NCBI GenBank assembly: GCA_035315885.1
Contig: DATFXM010000145.1
Location: forward strand, 1 to 54,157
DNA: 54,157 nt
Direction of reading: 5' to 3'
From: DATFXM01 sp035315885
Lineage (GTDB): Bacteria; Acidobacteriota; Blastocatellia; UBA7656
Position numbers and translations under genes: made by a program. Shown piece after piece: positions 16,353 to 25,373 of this stretch. The notes under the pieces were generated by a model. That model ran no database searches, had not been told where the DNA came from, and saw nothing but the letters and a program-made list of their open reading frames with translations. The number at the start of each line of letters is the position of its first letter. Position 1 is the stretch's first letter.

Positions 16353-17619
16353 TGTGATGATGCAACAGCAGATGTTGCCGCAGGAGGTCCTTGCCGTAGT
16401 CGTTCCCGTTCGGGGTCCGGACAACAGCGTGAATGTGTTGCCGAGTCGGCTGCTTTGGATCCGCCACAAAGCGCGCGAGATTGGCAGGGCGCTGATGATC
16501 AAACTCGATCAGAACTACCGGACTGTGAATCCGATAATAGAATATGCTGTCGGCCTCGGTCGCTCCAATCCACGCAAACCAGGTGTCACTCATATGACGC
16601 TTGATCTCGTTGACTTTTACCCTTGCATGGCCCTCGTCCATGTTGCCGATGTACAGATCAGCCAATTCCAGGAAGGCTCGCTGCTGCTGCGCGTTGAACT
16701 CCGACGCGCGCACTCCGGCGTAGTCCAAAACGACGTTGTCCTTGAACGCTTCGGTGAGATTGTTGTTGCCGGTCTTGGAAAAGTTAATGATCGCTTTCTT
16801 GCGTTGCGCGTCGTTCAGACGTTGAATCATCGCGAGGCCCTGCTTCTGCTCCTCCTGAAGAATCGCCGTACCCTTGTACTTTCCTGAGGTCGCAATCACC
16901 GGCTCTGAACCCATGAAGTGCGGGGTCATGACGACCTGGTCTCCCAGCACGAAGTAGTTGATGATCGCGTGATGTCCATCAAGCTGCCATCCCCATGGCT
17001 CGGTTGCCGAAGGCTTGCCCATTATCGTGATGTGGTAAAGCCACTCTCCCATAAACTCGTGGTCATTTGTCAGCTCGGCCAGCGTCTCGTTCAACCTCAT
17101 TATGTTGCGCGTCAGGGCCATGCCTCGCGCACTCAGCGATGATTGCAGTAAGCCAAACGCCACTTCCCTTTGCGCATCGTTCATCTCCTTGAAGCTGACG
17201 CCCTGACGCACATAGAAATGCTGATTCATCCATTTGCGCCACTCCGGGTCGTCTATAGCGAACATCGTTTTCGCGCGTTGTTCGGAAGTCAGTGAGGAGA
17301 TGAATTTTTCAGCGGCGTTCCGAACCGGTTCAGTAGACACATGCGTGGGTTCGATCTGGAAGAGCCCGCCTGCTACGTGACCATCGGTGGTGATTCCCTT
17401 GTAGGGCTCTGCGAGACCGGAGCGTTCGGCGTCCTCGGACATCTTGCGAAAGCGAGCGGCCATATCATCCGACCCTTGCCCCAGCACTCGCTTCGCAAGG
17501 ACGATGGAAGGGATTGCCAGCGACAGAAACCCTCTTCGACTGACAGAGCCGTGAGTGTGATCCGCGCCGTGATTATCGGAGTGATTGTGGAGATGCTCGT
17601 GGTGTGAATGGTCTTGCAT
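16345..17619 (-). CDS. Tat-exported DUF3500 protein with His-rich N-terminus
   Basis: A 424-residue DUF3500 protein. The first 25 residues contain nine or more His in a HSHHEHLHNHSD-type stretch placed before the twin-arginine signal SRRGFLSLAIPSIVLA. DUF3500 features follow: QRAKTMFAIDDPEWRKWMN, NDAQREVAFGLLQSSLS, and WGWQLDGHHAIINYF with a likely metal-binding His pair. The C-terminus ends His-His-His-Ser-Asp. GGGAGGG precedes the ATG. Its last codons overlap the start of the inositol-monophosphatase-like gene, so the two are coupled although one product is exported. DUF3500 has no assigned reaction that I know; the His content suggests metal binding. Confidence 0.85.
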   Translation of the reverse strand: MQDHSHHEHLHNHSDNHGADHTHGSVSRRGFLSLAIPSIVLAKRVLGQGSDDMAARFRKMSEDAERSGLAEPYKGITTDGHVAGGLFQIEPTHVSTEPVRNAAEKFISSLTSEQRAKTMFAIDDPEWRKWMNQHFYVRQGVSFKEMNDAQREVAFGLLQSSLSARGMALTRNIMRLNETLAELTNDHEFMGEWLYHITIMGKPSATEPWGWQLDGHHAIINYFVLGDQVVMTPHFMGSEPVIATSGKYKGTAILQEEQKQGLAMIQRLNDAQRKKAIINFSKTGNNNLTEAFKDNVVLDYAGVRASEFNAQQQRAFLELADLYIGNMDEGHARVKVNEIKRHMSDTWFAWIGATEADSIFYYRIHSPVVLIEFDHQRPANLARFVADPKQPTRQHIHAVVRTPNGNDYGKDLLRQHLLLHHHSD

Positions 17620-17678
17620 CTTGCTTGCCCTCCCGTCCCGGCAACTTAGTATACGGTGTTGATTAAGTCAATGGCATG

Positions 17679-17862
17679 GCGGAGAGGGATGGGCGAAGGG
17701 CGAAGCGGCGAAGGGGCGACGCGGAGAAGAGTGACGCCGAGAGGCTGTGATCTCCGCGTTCCGGCGTCCCTCCCACCAGCGTCCCCGCGTCCCTCCTCCC
17801 TCCTCCCCGCGTAACCGCGTCTCCCATTCGCCCATTCGCCCATTCCCCTCATCTCATCTGCC
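17679..17862. repeat. Long palindromic repeat, copy 1 (GACGCGGAGA family)
   Basis: A 180-bp imperfect inverted repeat. The left arm has GGGCGAAGGGGCGACGCGGAG-type sequence, the right arm CCCGCGTCCC and CATTCGCCCATTCGCCC, and the centre reads CTGTGATCTCCGCGT. It lies 5' of the sialate esterase gene. The gap from 17620 to 17971 holds this element and a short unassigned leader. Confidence 0.85.
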
Positions 17863-17971
17863 ATATTTACCGGCTCGTGCGATAATGACCACCGCTGACG
17901 ATCTCACAACAGGGCGAGTCACTTTTGCCCAACTAACGGGTGAGACGTAACCACTCAGGAAAGAGGAATCA

Positions 17972-19987
17972 ATGAATCAACTCGACCGGACCATCCGCTT
18001 GCTCACCGGATTTGGACTTCTCGCACTCGTATTCGGGCTTCCGCAATCAGCCTTCGCAAACATAAAGCTGCCTTCGCTGGTCGGAGACAACATGGTCGTT
18101 CAACACCACGCGAAAGTCAGGATCTGGGGCTGGGCTGATCCCGGAGAAAACGTATCTGTGACAATGGCGAAGAAGTCAGCCAGGACCCAGGCGGACTCGA
18201 AGGGAAAGTGGGAGGTGCAAATAGGACCCTTCCAACCCGGAGGCCCGCACGAGATGAAGATCGCGGGTAAGAACACGATCGTTGTAAAGAACATCTTGGT
18301 AGGCGAAGTCTGGGTTGCATCCGGGCAATCCAATATGGAATGGCAGCTTCGAAACTCTGCACACGGCGCCGAGGAGATTGCCGCCGCGAACACTCCGGAG
18401 ATCCGATTATTCACCGTCAAGAAGGCTACGTCGCTCGATACGCGCGACGACGTCGCAGGGAAATGGGTACTGTGTTCTCCTGATACGGCAGGCGATTTCT
18501 CAGCCGTGGCCTACTTCTTCGGAAAGGAATTGCACCAAGCGACGAAGGTGCCGGTTGGGCTGATCCACTCGTCGTGGGGCGGTACGCCGGCAGAGGCCTG
18601 GACAAGCCGTTCGGCGCTGGCCGCGGTACCAGAGTTCCACTCGCTGGTCGAGGCCCTCGATAAATCTGCAGCGAGTCTGCCTTCGGCGTTGCGCGACTAT
18701 CAAGCAGCGCTCGCGGAGTGGGAGCGCAAGAATTATCTCCAGGATCCCGGCAATCGAGGCGCCGAGTTGGGCTATGCAAAGCCGGACCACAACGAGAGCG
18801 AGTGGAAGACGATGCGGCTTCCACAAGCCTGGGAGACGGCCGGGCTATCCATAGACGGCGCTGTCTGGTTTCGAAAGACGATTGAAGTGCCCGCGGGGTG
18901 GGCGGGTAAAGATCTCTCGTTGAGTCTTGGTGCGATCGACGACTTTGACACGACGTACTTCAACGGCGGGCAGGTTGGGACTACCGGAACTGAGACTCCT
19001 AACTACTGGATGGCTCCTAGGAAATACGTCGTGCCGGGACATCTTGTGCGAGCGGGACGAAATGTGATCGCGGTTCGAGTATTCGACCATTACGGCGATG
19101 GCGGGTTCACTGGGCCGGCGTCGGACATGTGGATCGGCCCGGTCAACAGTGCTTCTGTTTCGCTTGTAGGCGACTGGGTCTACAAAGTCGAGTTCGCGGC
19201 AGAGCCGGTTAAAGTGGACTACTCCACTCAGCCTGTGGCTCCGACCGGGTCGCGGAATCCCAACTCTCCGACCGTCCTTTACAACGCCATGCTGGCGCCA
19301 CTCACGAGCTATTCAATACGCGGTGTTATCTGGTATCAGGGCGAGTCCAACGCAGGTCGCGCGCGTCAGTATCGGACTTTGTTCCCTTGCATGATTCGAG
19401 ATTGGAGAGCCGCATGGAACGAGGGAGACTTTCCTTTCCTGTTTGTACAACTGGCTAACTATCAGGCTCGCAGAGCGGAGCCGTCCGAGAGCGGCTGGGC
19501 GGAGCTTAGAGAGGCGCAGCTGCTGACGTTGAAGGTACCTGAGACCGGAATGGCGGTGATCATCGACATCGGAGAGGAGCGAGACATCCACCCGAAGAAC
19601 AAGAAGGACGTTGGTCATCGTCTCGCGTTATGGGCGCTGGCGAACACATATGGTCAGAAGGTCGAGTACTCGGGACCGATGTATGAACGGTTCACCGTCG
19701 AAGGGGACAAGATCCGCGTTCGATTTTCGCATGCGGCTGGTCTTACGACTAAAGGGGAGGCAGCCCTGGAGGGATTCGCCATCGCAGGAGCCGACGGAAA
19801 GTTTGTTTGGGCGAAGGCGAAGATCGAAGGTACGGACGTTGTTGTGTGGAATGAATCGATAAGGAATCCAAGAGCAGTGCGGTACGGGTGGGCAGATAAT
19901 CCGGCAGTGAACCTCTACAACGGCGCGGGTCTTCCCGCGTCTCCCTTCAGAACCGATGTCGACGGAGATGTTGGCCCTCAGAGATGA
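17972..19987 (+). CDS. Sialate O-acetylesterase-like SGNH esterase
   Basis: A 671-residue exported esterase, the usual size for bacterial sialate 9-O-acetylesterases (SASA domain), which remove acetyl groups from sugars. A signal peptide ends near residue 29 (Ala-Phe-Ala-Asn). The catalytic Ser120 is in ASGQSNMEW and the later YQGESNAGRA block matches the family. The Asp/His pair is expected in EERDIHPKNKKDVGHRLA. A beta-sandwich insertion with WFRKTIEVP and YFNGGQVG lies between the two halves. The gene stands alone, bracketed by two copies of a long palindromic repeat; its TGA lies within the first bases of the downstream copy. It could act on other acetylated glycans. Confidence 0.92.
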   Translation: MNQLDRTIRLLTGFGLLALVFGLPQSAFANIKLPSLVGDNMVVQHHAKVRIWGWADPGENVSVTMAKKSARTQADSKGKWEVQIGPFQPGGPHEMKIAGKNTIVVKNILVGEVWVASGQSNMEWQLRNSAHGAEEIAAANTPEIRLFTVKKATSLDTRDDVAGKWVLCSPDTAGDFSAVAYFFGKELHQATKVPVGLIHSSWGGTPAEAWTSRSALAAVPEFHSLVEALDKSAASLPSALRDYQAALAEWERKNYLQDPGNRGAELGYAKPDHNESEWKTMRLPQAWETAGLSIDGAVWFRKTIEVPAGWAGKDLSLSLGAIDDFDTTYFNGGQVGTTGTETPNYWMAPRKYVVPGHLVRAGRNVIAVRVFDHYGDGGFTGPASDMWIGPVNSASVSLVGDWVYKVEFAAEPVKVDYSTQPVAPTGSRNPNSPTVLYNAMLAPLTSYSIRGVIWYQGESNAGRARQYRTLFPCMIRDWRAAWNEGDFPFLFVQLANYQARRAEPSESGWAELREAQLLTLKVPETGMAVIIDIGEERDIHPKNKKDVGHRLALWALANTYGQKVEYSGPMYERFTVEGDKIRVRFSHAAGLTTKGEAALEGFAIAGADGKFVWAKAKIEGTDVVVWNESIRNPRAVRYGWADNPAVNLYNGAGLPASPFRTDVDGDVGPQR

Positions 19988-20220
19988 GGGATGAGGAGCG
20001 AAGGGGCGAAGGGGCGACGCGGTGACGCTGAGAGGAGGGACGCGGGGACGCCGAGAGGGGTGACGCTGAGAAGAGTGACGTCGAGAGACTGTGATCTCCG
20101 CGTCCTTGCGTCCCTCCCACCAGCGTCCCCGCGTCCCTCCTCTCCGTGTTTCCGTGTCCCTCCTTTGCGCGTCCCCGCGTCGCCCATTCGCCCCTTCCCG
20201 TCATCCCTCCGATTCCCACT
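19985..20220. repeat. Long palindromic repeat, copy 2 (GACGCGGAGA family)
   Basis: A 235-bp imperfect inverted repeat with the same centre (CTGTGATCTCCGCGT at about 20089) and the same right-arm run CCTCCCACCAGCGTCCCCGC as copy 1. It begins at the stop codon of the esterase (GATGAGGGATGAGG) and ends at the cecR-like promoter. Confidence 0.88.
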
Positions 20221-20247
20221 TGCCAAAAGTCAAACAAGTGTTTTAAT
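20220..20247 (+). promoter_or_regulatory. Candidate promoter and TetR operator of the efflux operon
   Basis: TTGCCA (20220-20225) and TTTAAT (20242-20247) are 16 bases apart. Between and overlapping them is the inverted repeat AAACA-AG-TGTTT (20232-20243). A wider TCAAAC-N17-GTTTGA pair (20230-20258) also brackets the site. The placement fits autorepression by the TetR-family gene that starts at 20259, whose mRNA leader would be very short. Confidence 0.45.
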
Positions 20248-20258
20248 CTTGCGTTTGA

Positions 20259-20981
20259 ATGTCTAATCAACCGAGAGAAACAATTCCCGCGGGCAAGGTG
20301 CACGAGGAGTCTGGAAAAGCCACCGAGCGCACTCGCGCAAAGCTGCTCGCTGCCGCTGGCGAGGTCTTTGCCCGCGCCGGCTATTACAACGCCACAATCC
20401 GCGAAATCTGTGCCTTAGCCGGCGCAAACGTGGCCGCAGTCAATTACCACTTCCGCGATAAGCTCGGCCTCTACACCGAAGTACTTCGCAAATCGGTCGG
20501 CGTGCCTCAAAACCAGGCTGTGCTCAAGATGTTCGAGCAGGATACGCCACCATCCGAGGTGCTCCGTCACGTGATCCGCGCGATGGTCCAGCGCATGTGC
20601 GGCACTGACCGCCACGAGCTGAACCTCCGCTTTCAACTCATGGCGCAGGAGCTCGCCCGTCCGAGTCCCGTACGCTCGGGTGTCATAGACGAAGCCGTAC
20701 GCCCCATCTACACCCGCATGCTGGCGTTGATAAGCTCAATGCTCGGCCTGCCACCTGATGACCCGAAAACAAGGCTCTGCACCCACAGCGTGGTCGGCCA
20801 GATAGCGCACTACGTCCACGCAAGACCGGTAGTAGCCCAACTCTGGCCTCAGCAGAAAATGACCCCCGAGCAACTCGATCAGATCGCTGAACACATCGCC
20901 GACTTTTCGCTCTCTTATCTCGAGAAGGCCGCCCGCAATCGCCGCAACAAACCCGCAAGGAATGTCAAAAGACGAAAATGA
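20259..20981 (+). CDS. TetR-family regulator, CecR-like
   Basis: A 240-residue TetR-family repressor. The DNA-binding domain has AAGEVFARAGYYNATIREIC and the recognition helix region NVAAVNYHFRDKLGLY. The C-terminal domain resembles the CecR (YbiH) group, with the long all-helical ligand domain ending LSYLEKAARN and a very basic tail. It heads an operon in the E. coli order cecR-ybhG-ybhF-ybhS-ybhR, and its TGA overlaps the next ATG by 4 bp. It should repress the operon until an inducing drug or metabolite binds. A candidate operator overlaps the promoter. Confidence 0.88.
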   Translation: MSNQPRETIPAGKVHEESGKATERTRAKLLAAAGEVFARAGYYNATIREICALAGANVAAVNYHFRDKLGLYTEVLRKSVGVPQNQAVLKMFEQDTPPSEVLRHVIRAMVQRMCGTDRHELNLRFQLMAQELARPSPVRSGVIDEAVRPIYTRMLALISSMLGLPPDDPKTRLCTHSVVGQIAHYVHARPVVAQLWPQQKMTPEQLDQIAEHIADFSLSYLEKAARNRRNKPARNVKRRK

Positions 20982-22249
20982 TCGAACAACAACAACGCAT
21001 TTCAGAGACAGCCACTCCCCAGCAAGCAGAGCCGGCGAAATCCACCGCGACCGCTTCCCGGCCTCGACGTAGGATGCTCGGCCTGATCGTGGCTCTTGTT
21101 GTAATCGCCGCGGCCGCGGTTCTGGTGTGGAGAATCTTCTTCGCGGGACCTCGCGTCCCTCCCGGCGTGGTGGCGCTAAGCGGACGTATCGAAGGCGACG
21201 ACTCGGCAGTTGCACCAAAGACCAGCGGACGAATTCTCGAAATCCGCGTGCGCGAAGGGGACACAATCAAGGCTGGCGAAACAATTGCGACCCTCGACGA
21301 TCAACAAGTCCGCGCGCGGGAAGACCAGGCTAAAGCTGCCCTCTCTGAAGCCGAAGCCAGGACTCGATGGGCTCAACAACAGATCGAAGTGTTGCGAGAA
21401 CAGTTGCGTCAAAGCGACCTGCAGGCGGAACAGGCGAAGATCGACGCCGCTGGACGCGTGCACCAGGCTGAATCGGAACTCGCAGCGGCGGAAGCCGAGT
21501 TGGGCCGCGAAGAGGCCGCGTACCAGATTGCCAAGTTCGATGCCGAAGCGTACTCGCGCCTCGCGGAGACCGGTGCCGCCGCCGAGCGTCAGGCTAAGCA
21601 GGCGCAGTCAACCCTCGGTCAACAGACTGCAGCGGTTGCGGCCGCAAGAAAACGAGTGGACGCCGCTCACGGGGCGCTGACCGCCGCGAAGGCGAATCTA
21701 GAGAACCCTCGGATCCGCACCGCTCAGTCCGCGGCGATTAACCAGCAGATCGCGCAGCAGGGAACCGAAATCATCCGCGCCAATGCAAGCAGCGAGCAGG
21801 CGCGCGCACAGCTCACCGAAGCGCAAGCCAATCGAAAAGACCTCACCGTCATCGCACCTTTCGACGGGATGATAATGACCAGGGCTGCCGAACCGGGCGA
21901 AGTAGTAACCGCGGGAACCGCTATAGTGACGTTGCTGGATCTCTCTAAAGTTTATCTGCGGGGCTTTGTTCCTGAAGGCCAGATCGGGAACGTCAAAGTA
22001 GGGCAATCGGCGCGTGTTTATCTCGATTCAAATCCTGATTCCCCGCTGGAAGCCGAAGTCTCTCGAATCGATCCGGAAGCAACCTTCACGCCCGAGAACA
22101 CTTACTTTCAGAACGAGCGTGTGAAGCAAGTCGTTGGAATGAAGCTTCAGCTCAAGAGCGGTTTCGGGTTCGCAAAGCCCGGAATGCCCGCTGATGGCGA
22201 GATCCTGGTTCAGGGCGACAACTGGCCGACGCAACGAAGGAAGAGATGA
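20978..22249 (+). CDS. HlyD/YbhG-type membrane fusion protein
   Basis: A 423-residue periplasmic adaptor linking an inner-membrane ABC exporter to an outer-membrane channel. One membrane segment spans about residues 33-54 (MLGLIVALVVIAAAAVLVW). The biotinyl-lipoyl halves are VSGRIEG/APKTSGRILEIRVREGDTIKAGE and LTVIAPFDGMIMTRAAEPGEVV. Between them a long Ala/Glu/Gln-rich coiled coil (about residues 110-290) forms the hairpin. The ATG overlaps the regulator's stop (ATGA), and its own stop overlaps the ATPase start the same way. Confidence 0.92.
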   Translation: MIEQQQRISETATPQQAEPAKSTATASRPRRRMLGLIVALVVIAAAAVLVWRIFFAGPRVPPGVVALSGRIEGDDSAVAPKTSGRILEIRVREGDTIKAGETIATLDDQQVRAREDQAKAALSEAEARTRWAQQQIEVLREQLRQSDLQAEQAKIDAAGRVHQAESELAAAEAELGREEAAYQIAKFDAEAYSRLAETGAAAERQAKQAQSTLGQQTAAVAAARKRVDAAHGALTAAKANLENPRIRTAQSAAINQQIAQQGTEIIRANASSEQARAQLTEAQANRKDLTVIAPFDGMIMTRAAEPGEVVTAGTAIVTLLDLSKVYLRGFVPEGQIGNVKVGQSARVYLDSNPDSPLEAEVSRIDPEATFTPENTYFQNERVKQVVGMKLQLKSGFGFAKPGMPADGEILVQGDNWPTQRRKR

Positions 22250-24252
22250 TTCGCACAGCTTCGGACCTCTTTGCATTGCCCCCTCTAAGCGGCGATCGAG
22301 CGCCCGCCGGCGTGGCGATCCGCGTAGACAATCTCTCGAAGCGTTACGACGAGATCGAAGCCGTGCGCGGCATCAGTCTCGACGTGCACGACGGAGAAAT
22401 TTTTGGACTGATTGGTCCGGATGGCGCGGGTAAGACCACCACATTTCAGATACTGGCCGGGGTGATGGAAGCGTCGAGCGGCGTGGCGGAGGTATTCGGA
22501 AGGCCGGCCCGCGAAATGCGTTCGCAGACTGGATACCTGACTCAGGCCTTCAGCCTCTATCCAGACCTGAGTGTTGCCGAAAACATACGCTACATCGGCG
22601 ACCTGCGGCGCGTACCGCCAAGCGAGATTTTGGACCGAGGCGGCCATTACCTGCGAATGTTCGACATGGACCGGTTTTCTGATCGCCTTGCAGGGCGACT
22701 GAGCGGGGGGATGAAACAGAAACTGGCGCTTGTCTGCGCGCTGGTGCCCGAGCCTAGTGTATTGGTGCTCGACGAACCGACGACTGGTGTCGATCCGGTA
22801 TCGCGCCGCGAATTCTGGGACACGCTCGCTCATCTTGCTGCCGACGGTCTGACGATTCTTGTGGCAACACCTTATTTGGATGAAGCCGAACGCTGCAATC
22901 GAGTGGCGCTGATTCATCAGGGTGAAATACGCCAGATAGGTCCGCCGGCCGAGCTGCGCGCCAGTCTCAATGCAAAACGACTCGTATTGAGGACCTCGAA
23001 TCTGCGAGAGGCCGAGCGCCGGCTGCGCGACATCAGCGGACCTGATGAGCCCATAGTGGACGTTCAACGGTTTGGTGACAGGCTCGATTTGTTGGCGGAG
23101 CGTCCCGATGCGGCGCAGCGAGCTCTTGAACATGAGTTGGCCGGGGCAGGCGTTTCGATCGAGGAGATCAGAACAGACGAGCCAACGCTTGAAAACACTT
23201 TCGTGGCGACTCTTCGCGCTTTGGAGCGAGAGACTCATGGACGAGCCGAGACCGAGATTCAGCCGTTCCCGGCGCGACACGATCATTCGCCGTTACGAGG
23301 TGAAATTGCGATCGGAGCGAATGGGCTGACAAAGACTTTTGGTGCTTTCACCGCGGTGCACAATACAAGTCTGCAGGTAAGGTACGGAGAGATCTACGGA
23401 CTTCTGGGGGCAAACGGCGCCGGCAAGACAACCACTATAAAGATGCTATGCGGGCTGGTCGAACCGACAAGCGGGGATGTTCAGCTTGCGGGACAGCACG
23501 GCAGCCTACGCTCGAGCACAGTGCGGCAGCGGGTCGGTTATATGTCGCAGAAGTTTTCGCTGTATGACGATTTGACCATTCAAGAGAACCTCGAGTTCTT
23601 TGCTGGAGTCTACGGCGTGCTGGAGAAGGAGCGCCGGGAAAAGATGGAATGGGTGTTGGCGTTTTCGGGGTTGGAAGACAACCAGAACCAGATCACCGGA
23701 AGTCTGCCGGGCGGGTGGAAGCAACGCGTGGCGTTTGGCGCAGCGATCATGCATGAACCCAGCGTCCTCTTTCTCGACGAACCTACCTCGGGCGTAGATC
23801 CGCTTGCACGCAGAGCTTTTTGGCGACTGATCAACAGGCTGGCGGATCAGGGCGCTGCGATCCTGGTGACCACCCACTACCTCGAAGAATCCGAGCAGTG
23901 CAATCGTCTCGGTTTGATGGTGGCCGGCGAGCTTGTTGCTGAGGGAACCCCAAGCGGAATTAAGGAGCGGCAAAAGGGTCACTTGATTGAGTTCATCGTA
24001 GACCAGCCTCAGCGTGCTGCGGATCTTCTGAAGGAGAACACCGAGCGGTGGCGTGTTTCCTTGTTCGGCGACCGTCTGCACGTGATAAGCGACGAAGATG
24101 TGGAGACCGCTCGGCGAACGACAACAAGGGCGCTCGAGAGAGAAGGGATTCGCGTGATAAGCGCTCGCGAAGGACGGTTTTCCATGGAGGACGTGTTCAT
24201 CAGCACCGTGGAGGCCGCACGGAGGCAGGGCAAGATCGGTTCCGAAGACTGA
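22246..24252 (+). CDS. Tandem-domain ABC transporter ATPase, YbhF-like
   Basis: A 668-residue protein with two fused nucleotide-binding domains powering drug or metabolite export. Domain 1 has Walker A GPDGAGKTT (residues 58-66), signature LSGGMKQ and Walker B VLDEPTTGVD, but the switch His is replaced (VATPYLDEAE). Domain 2 has Walker A GANGAGKTT, a changed signature LPGGWKQ, Walker B FLDEPTSGVD and an intact switch His (VTTHYLEESE). The two composite sites are thus unequal, as I recall for the YbhF group. The start overlaps the adaptor's stop by 4 bp; the first permease follows after 12 bp. Confidence 0.93.
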   Translation: MIRTASDLFALPPLSGDRAPAGVAIRVDNLSKRYDEIEAVRGISLDVHDGEIFGLIGPDGAGKTTTFQILAGVMEASSGVAEVFGRPAREMRSQTGYLTQAFSLYPDLSVAENIRYIGDLRRVPPSEILDRGGHYLRMFDMDRFSDRLAGRLSGGMKQKLALVCALVPEPSVLVLDEPTTGVDPVSRREFWDTLAHLAADGLTILVATPYLDEAERCNRVALIHQGEIRQIGPPAELRASLNAKRLVLRTSNLREAERRLRDISGPDEPIVDVQRFGDRLDLLAERPDAAQRALEHELAGAGVSIEEIRTDEPTLENTFVATLRALERETHGRAETEIQPFPARHDHSPLRGEIAIGANGLTKTFGAFTAVHNTSLQVRYGEIYGLLGANGAGKTTTIKMLCGLVEPTSGDVQLAGQHGSLRSSTVRQRVGYMSQKFSLYDDLTIQENLEFFAGVYGVLEKERREKMEWVLAFSGLEDNQNQITGSLPGGWKQRVAFGAAIMHEPSVLFLDEPTSGVDPLARRAFWRLINRLADQGAAILVTTHYLEESEQCNRLGLMVAGELVAEGTPSGIKERQKGHLIEFIVDQPQRAADLLKENTERWRVSLFGDRLHVISDEDVETARRTTTRALEREGIRVISAREGRFSMEDVFISTVEAARRQGKIGSED

Positions 24253-24264
24253 AGGGGCAAATCT

Positions 24265-25371
24265 ATGAGGCGCATTCTTGCGCAGACTCGCAAAGAGTTG
24301 ACTCAAATCTTTCGCGATGGCAGGACGCTGCTGCTTGCGCTCGCGTTGCCGCTGATCCTGCTGATCCTGATGGGCACTGCGATCTCGCTGACGGTCAACG
24401 ATCTTCCGATCATCGTTCAGGACCTCGATGATTCTTCTGCGTCGCGCGATTTCATCGATGCGTTCCGCCAATCGATCACGTTTCACGTAGTGGCGTGGCC
24501 TCCCGACAAACAACCTGAGGAGGCGTTCACCGCTGACAAGGCGCGTGGGGCCTTGATAATTCCCCCGCATTTTGGGCGCGATCTCGCAAGGGGCACGACG
24601 ACTCAGGTACAGATGCTGGTCGATGCGTCGGACGCCAATACCGCCAAGCTGGTCGCCGGCTACGCGAGCCAGCTCGTGCAGGCGTACGACAAGCGGAACG
24701 CAGGGTCGGTCAACACTCAACCTGTCGAGGCGGCAATCAGGCTGTGGTACAACCCGGGACGTTCTTCGAAGAAGTTCTACGGTCCGGGTGTTTTTGTTCT
24801 GGCAATGTCGATGTTCCCCCCGCTGCTTGCATCGCTGGCGATGTCTCGGGAAGGAGAACAGAAGACGATCCTTCAAGTATTCGTCTCGAGCATTTCTGCT
24901 CACGAATTTATTCTTGGAAAAGTCCTATCGTTCATGATCGTCGCTGGTGCCGAATGCCTGCTGATGATGGTCCTGCTGTTTACGTACTTTGAACTGGGAT
25001 TCGCAGGTGATCCAACTCCGTTTATCGTCGCTACGGTAGCGTACGCGTTCTGCGTTGCCTCATTTGGCACGATGGTTGGCGCGGTGATTCCAAGTCAGGT
25101 TGCAGCCATGCAAGCTGTCGCACTTGGCGGATTCCTTCTTGTGTTTCTTCTGTCGGGTTTGTTGTACCCGATCGAGAACATTCCCGCTGGGCTTCGATGG
25201 ATGTCTCGCATCATCTGGGGCCGGTATTACATTGAAGTCGTGCGTGACGCATTGCTGCAGGGTGGGGGTTGGCCGGCGACCTGGTGGAAGATTCTGATCA
25301 TCGTTGCAATCGGCTTGCTGTTCTACACCCTGGCGTGGCGGAGCATGCGCCACATGCAACTCAAGGCGTAG
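24265..25371 (+). CDS. ABC-2 type permease, YbhS-like
   Basis: A 368-residue ABC-2 membrane subunit. One N-terminal membrane helix (LLLALALPLILLILMGTAI) precedes a large periplasmic domain (about residues 55-175), followed by five helices, including the PPLLASLAMSREGEQKTILQVFVSSI coupling region (in parts) and a C-terminal pair. AAGGGG lies upstream of the ATG. The second permease starts 2 bp after its stop; the two should form a heterodimer with the tandem ATPase. Confidence 0.92.
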   Translation: MRRILAQTRKELTQIFRDGRTLLLALALPLILLILMGTAISLTVNDLPIIVQDLDDSSASRDFIDAFRQSITFHVVAWPPDKQPEEAFTADKARGALIIPPHFGRDLARGTTTQVQMLVDASDANTAKLVAGYASQLVQAYDKRNAGSVNTQPVEAAIRLWYNPGRSSKKFYGPGVFVLAMSMFPPLLASLAMSREGEQKTILQVFVSSISAHEFILGKVLSFMIVAGAECLLMMVLLFTYFELGFAGDPTPFIVATVAYAFCVASFGTMVGAVIPSQVAAMQAVALGGFLLVFLLSGLLYPIENIPAGLRWMSRIIWGRYYIEVVRDALLQGGGWPATWWKILIIVAIGLLFYTLAWRSMRHMQLKA

Positions 25372-25373
25372 CT

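Noticed and set aside
23506..24903. 465-codon minus-strand frame antisense to the ABC ATPase and permease genes, and a 333-codon one at 22285-23286
   Set aside because: They are long because of GC-rich codon structure of the sense genes. Composition is Arg/His/Gln-rich without any recognisable domain, and the sense strand encodes complete ATPase motifs.
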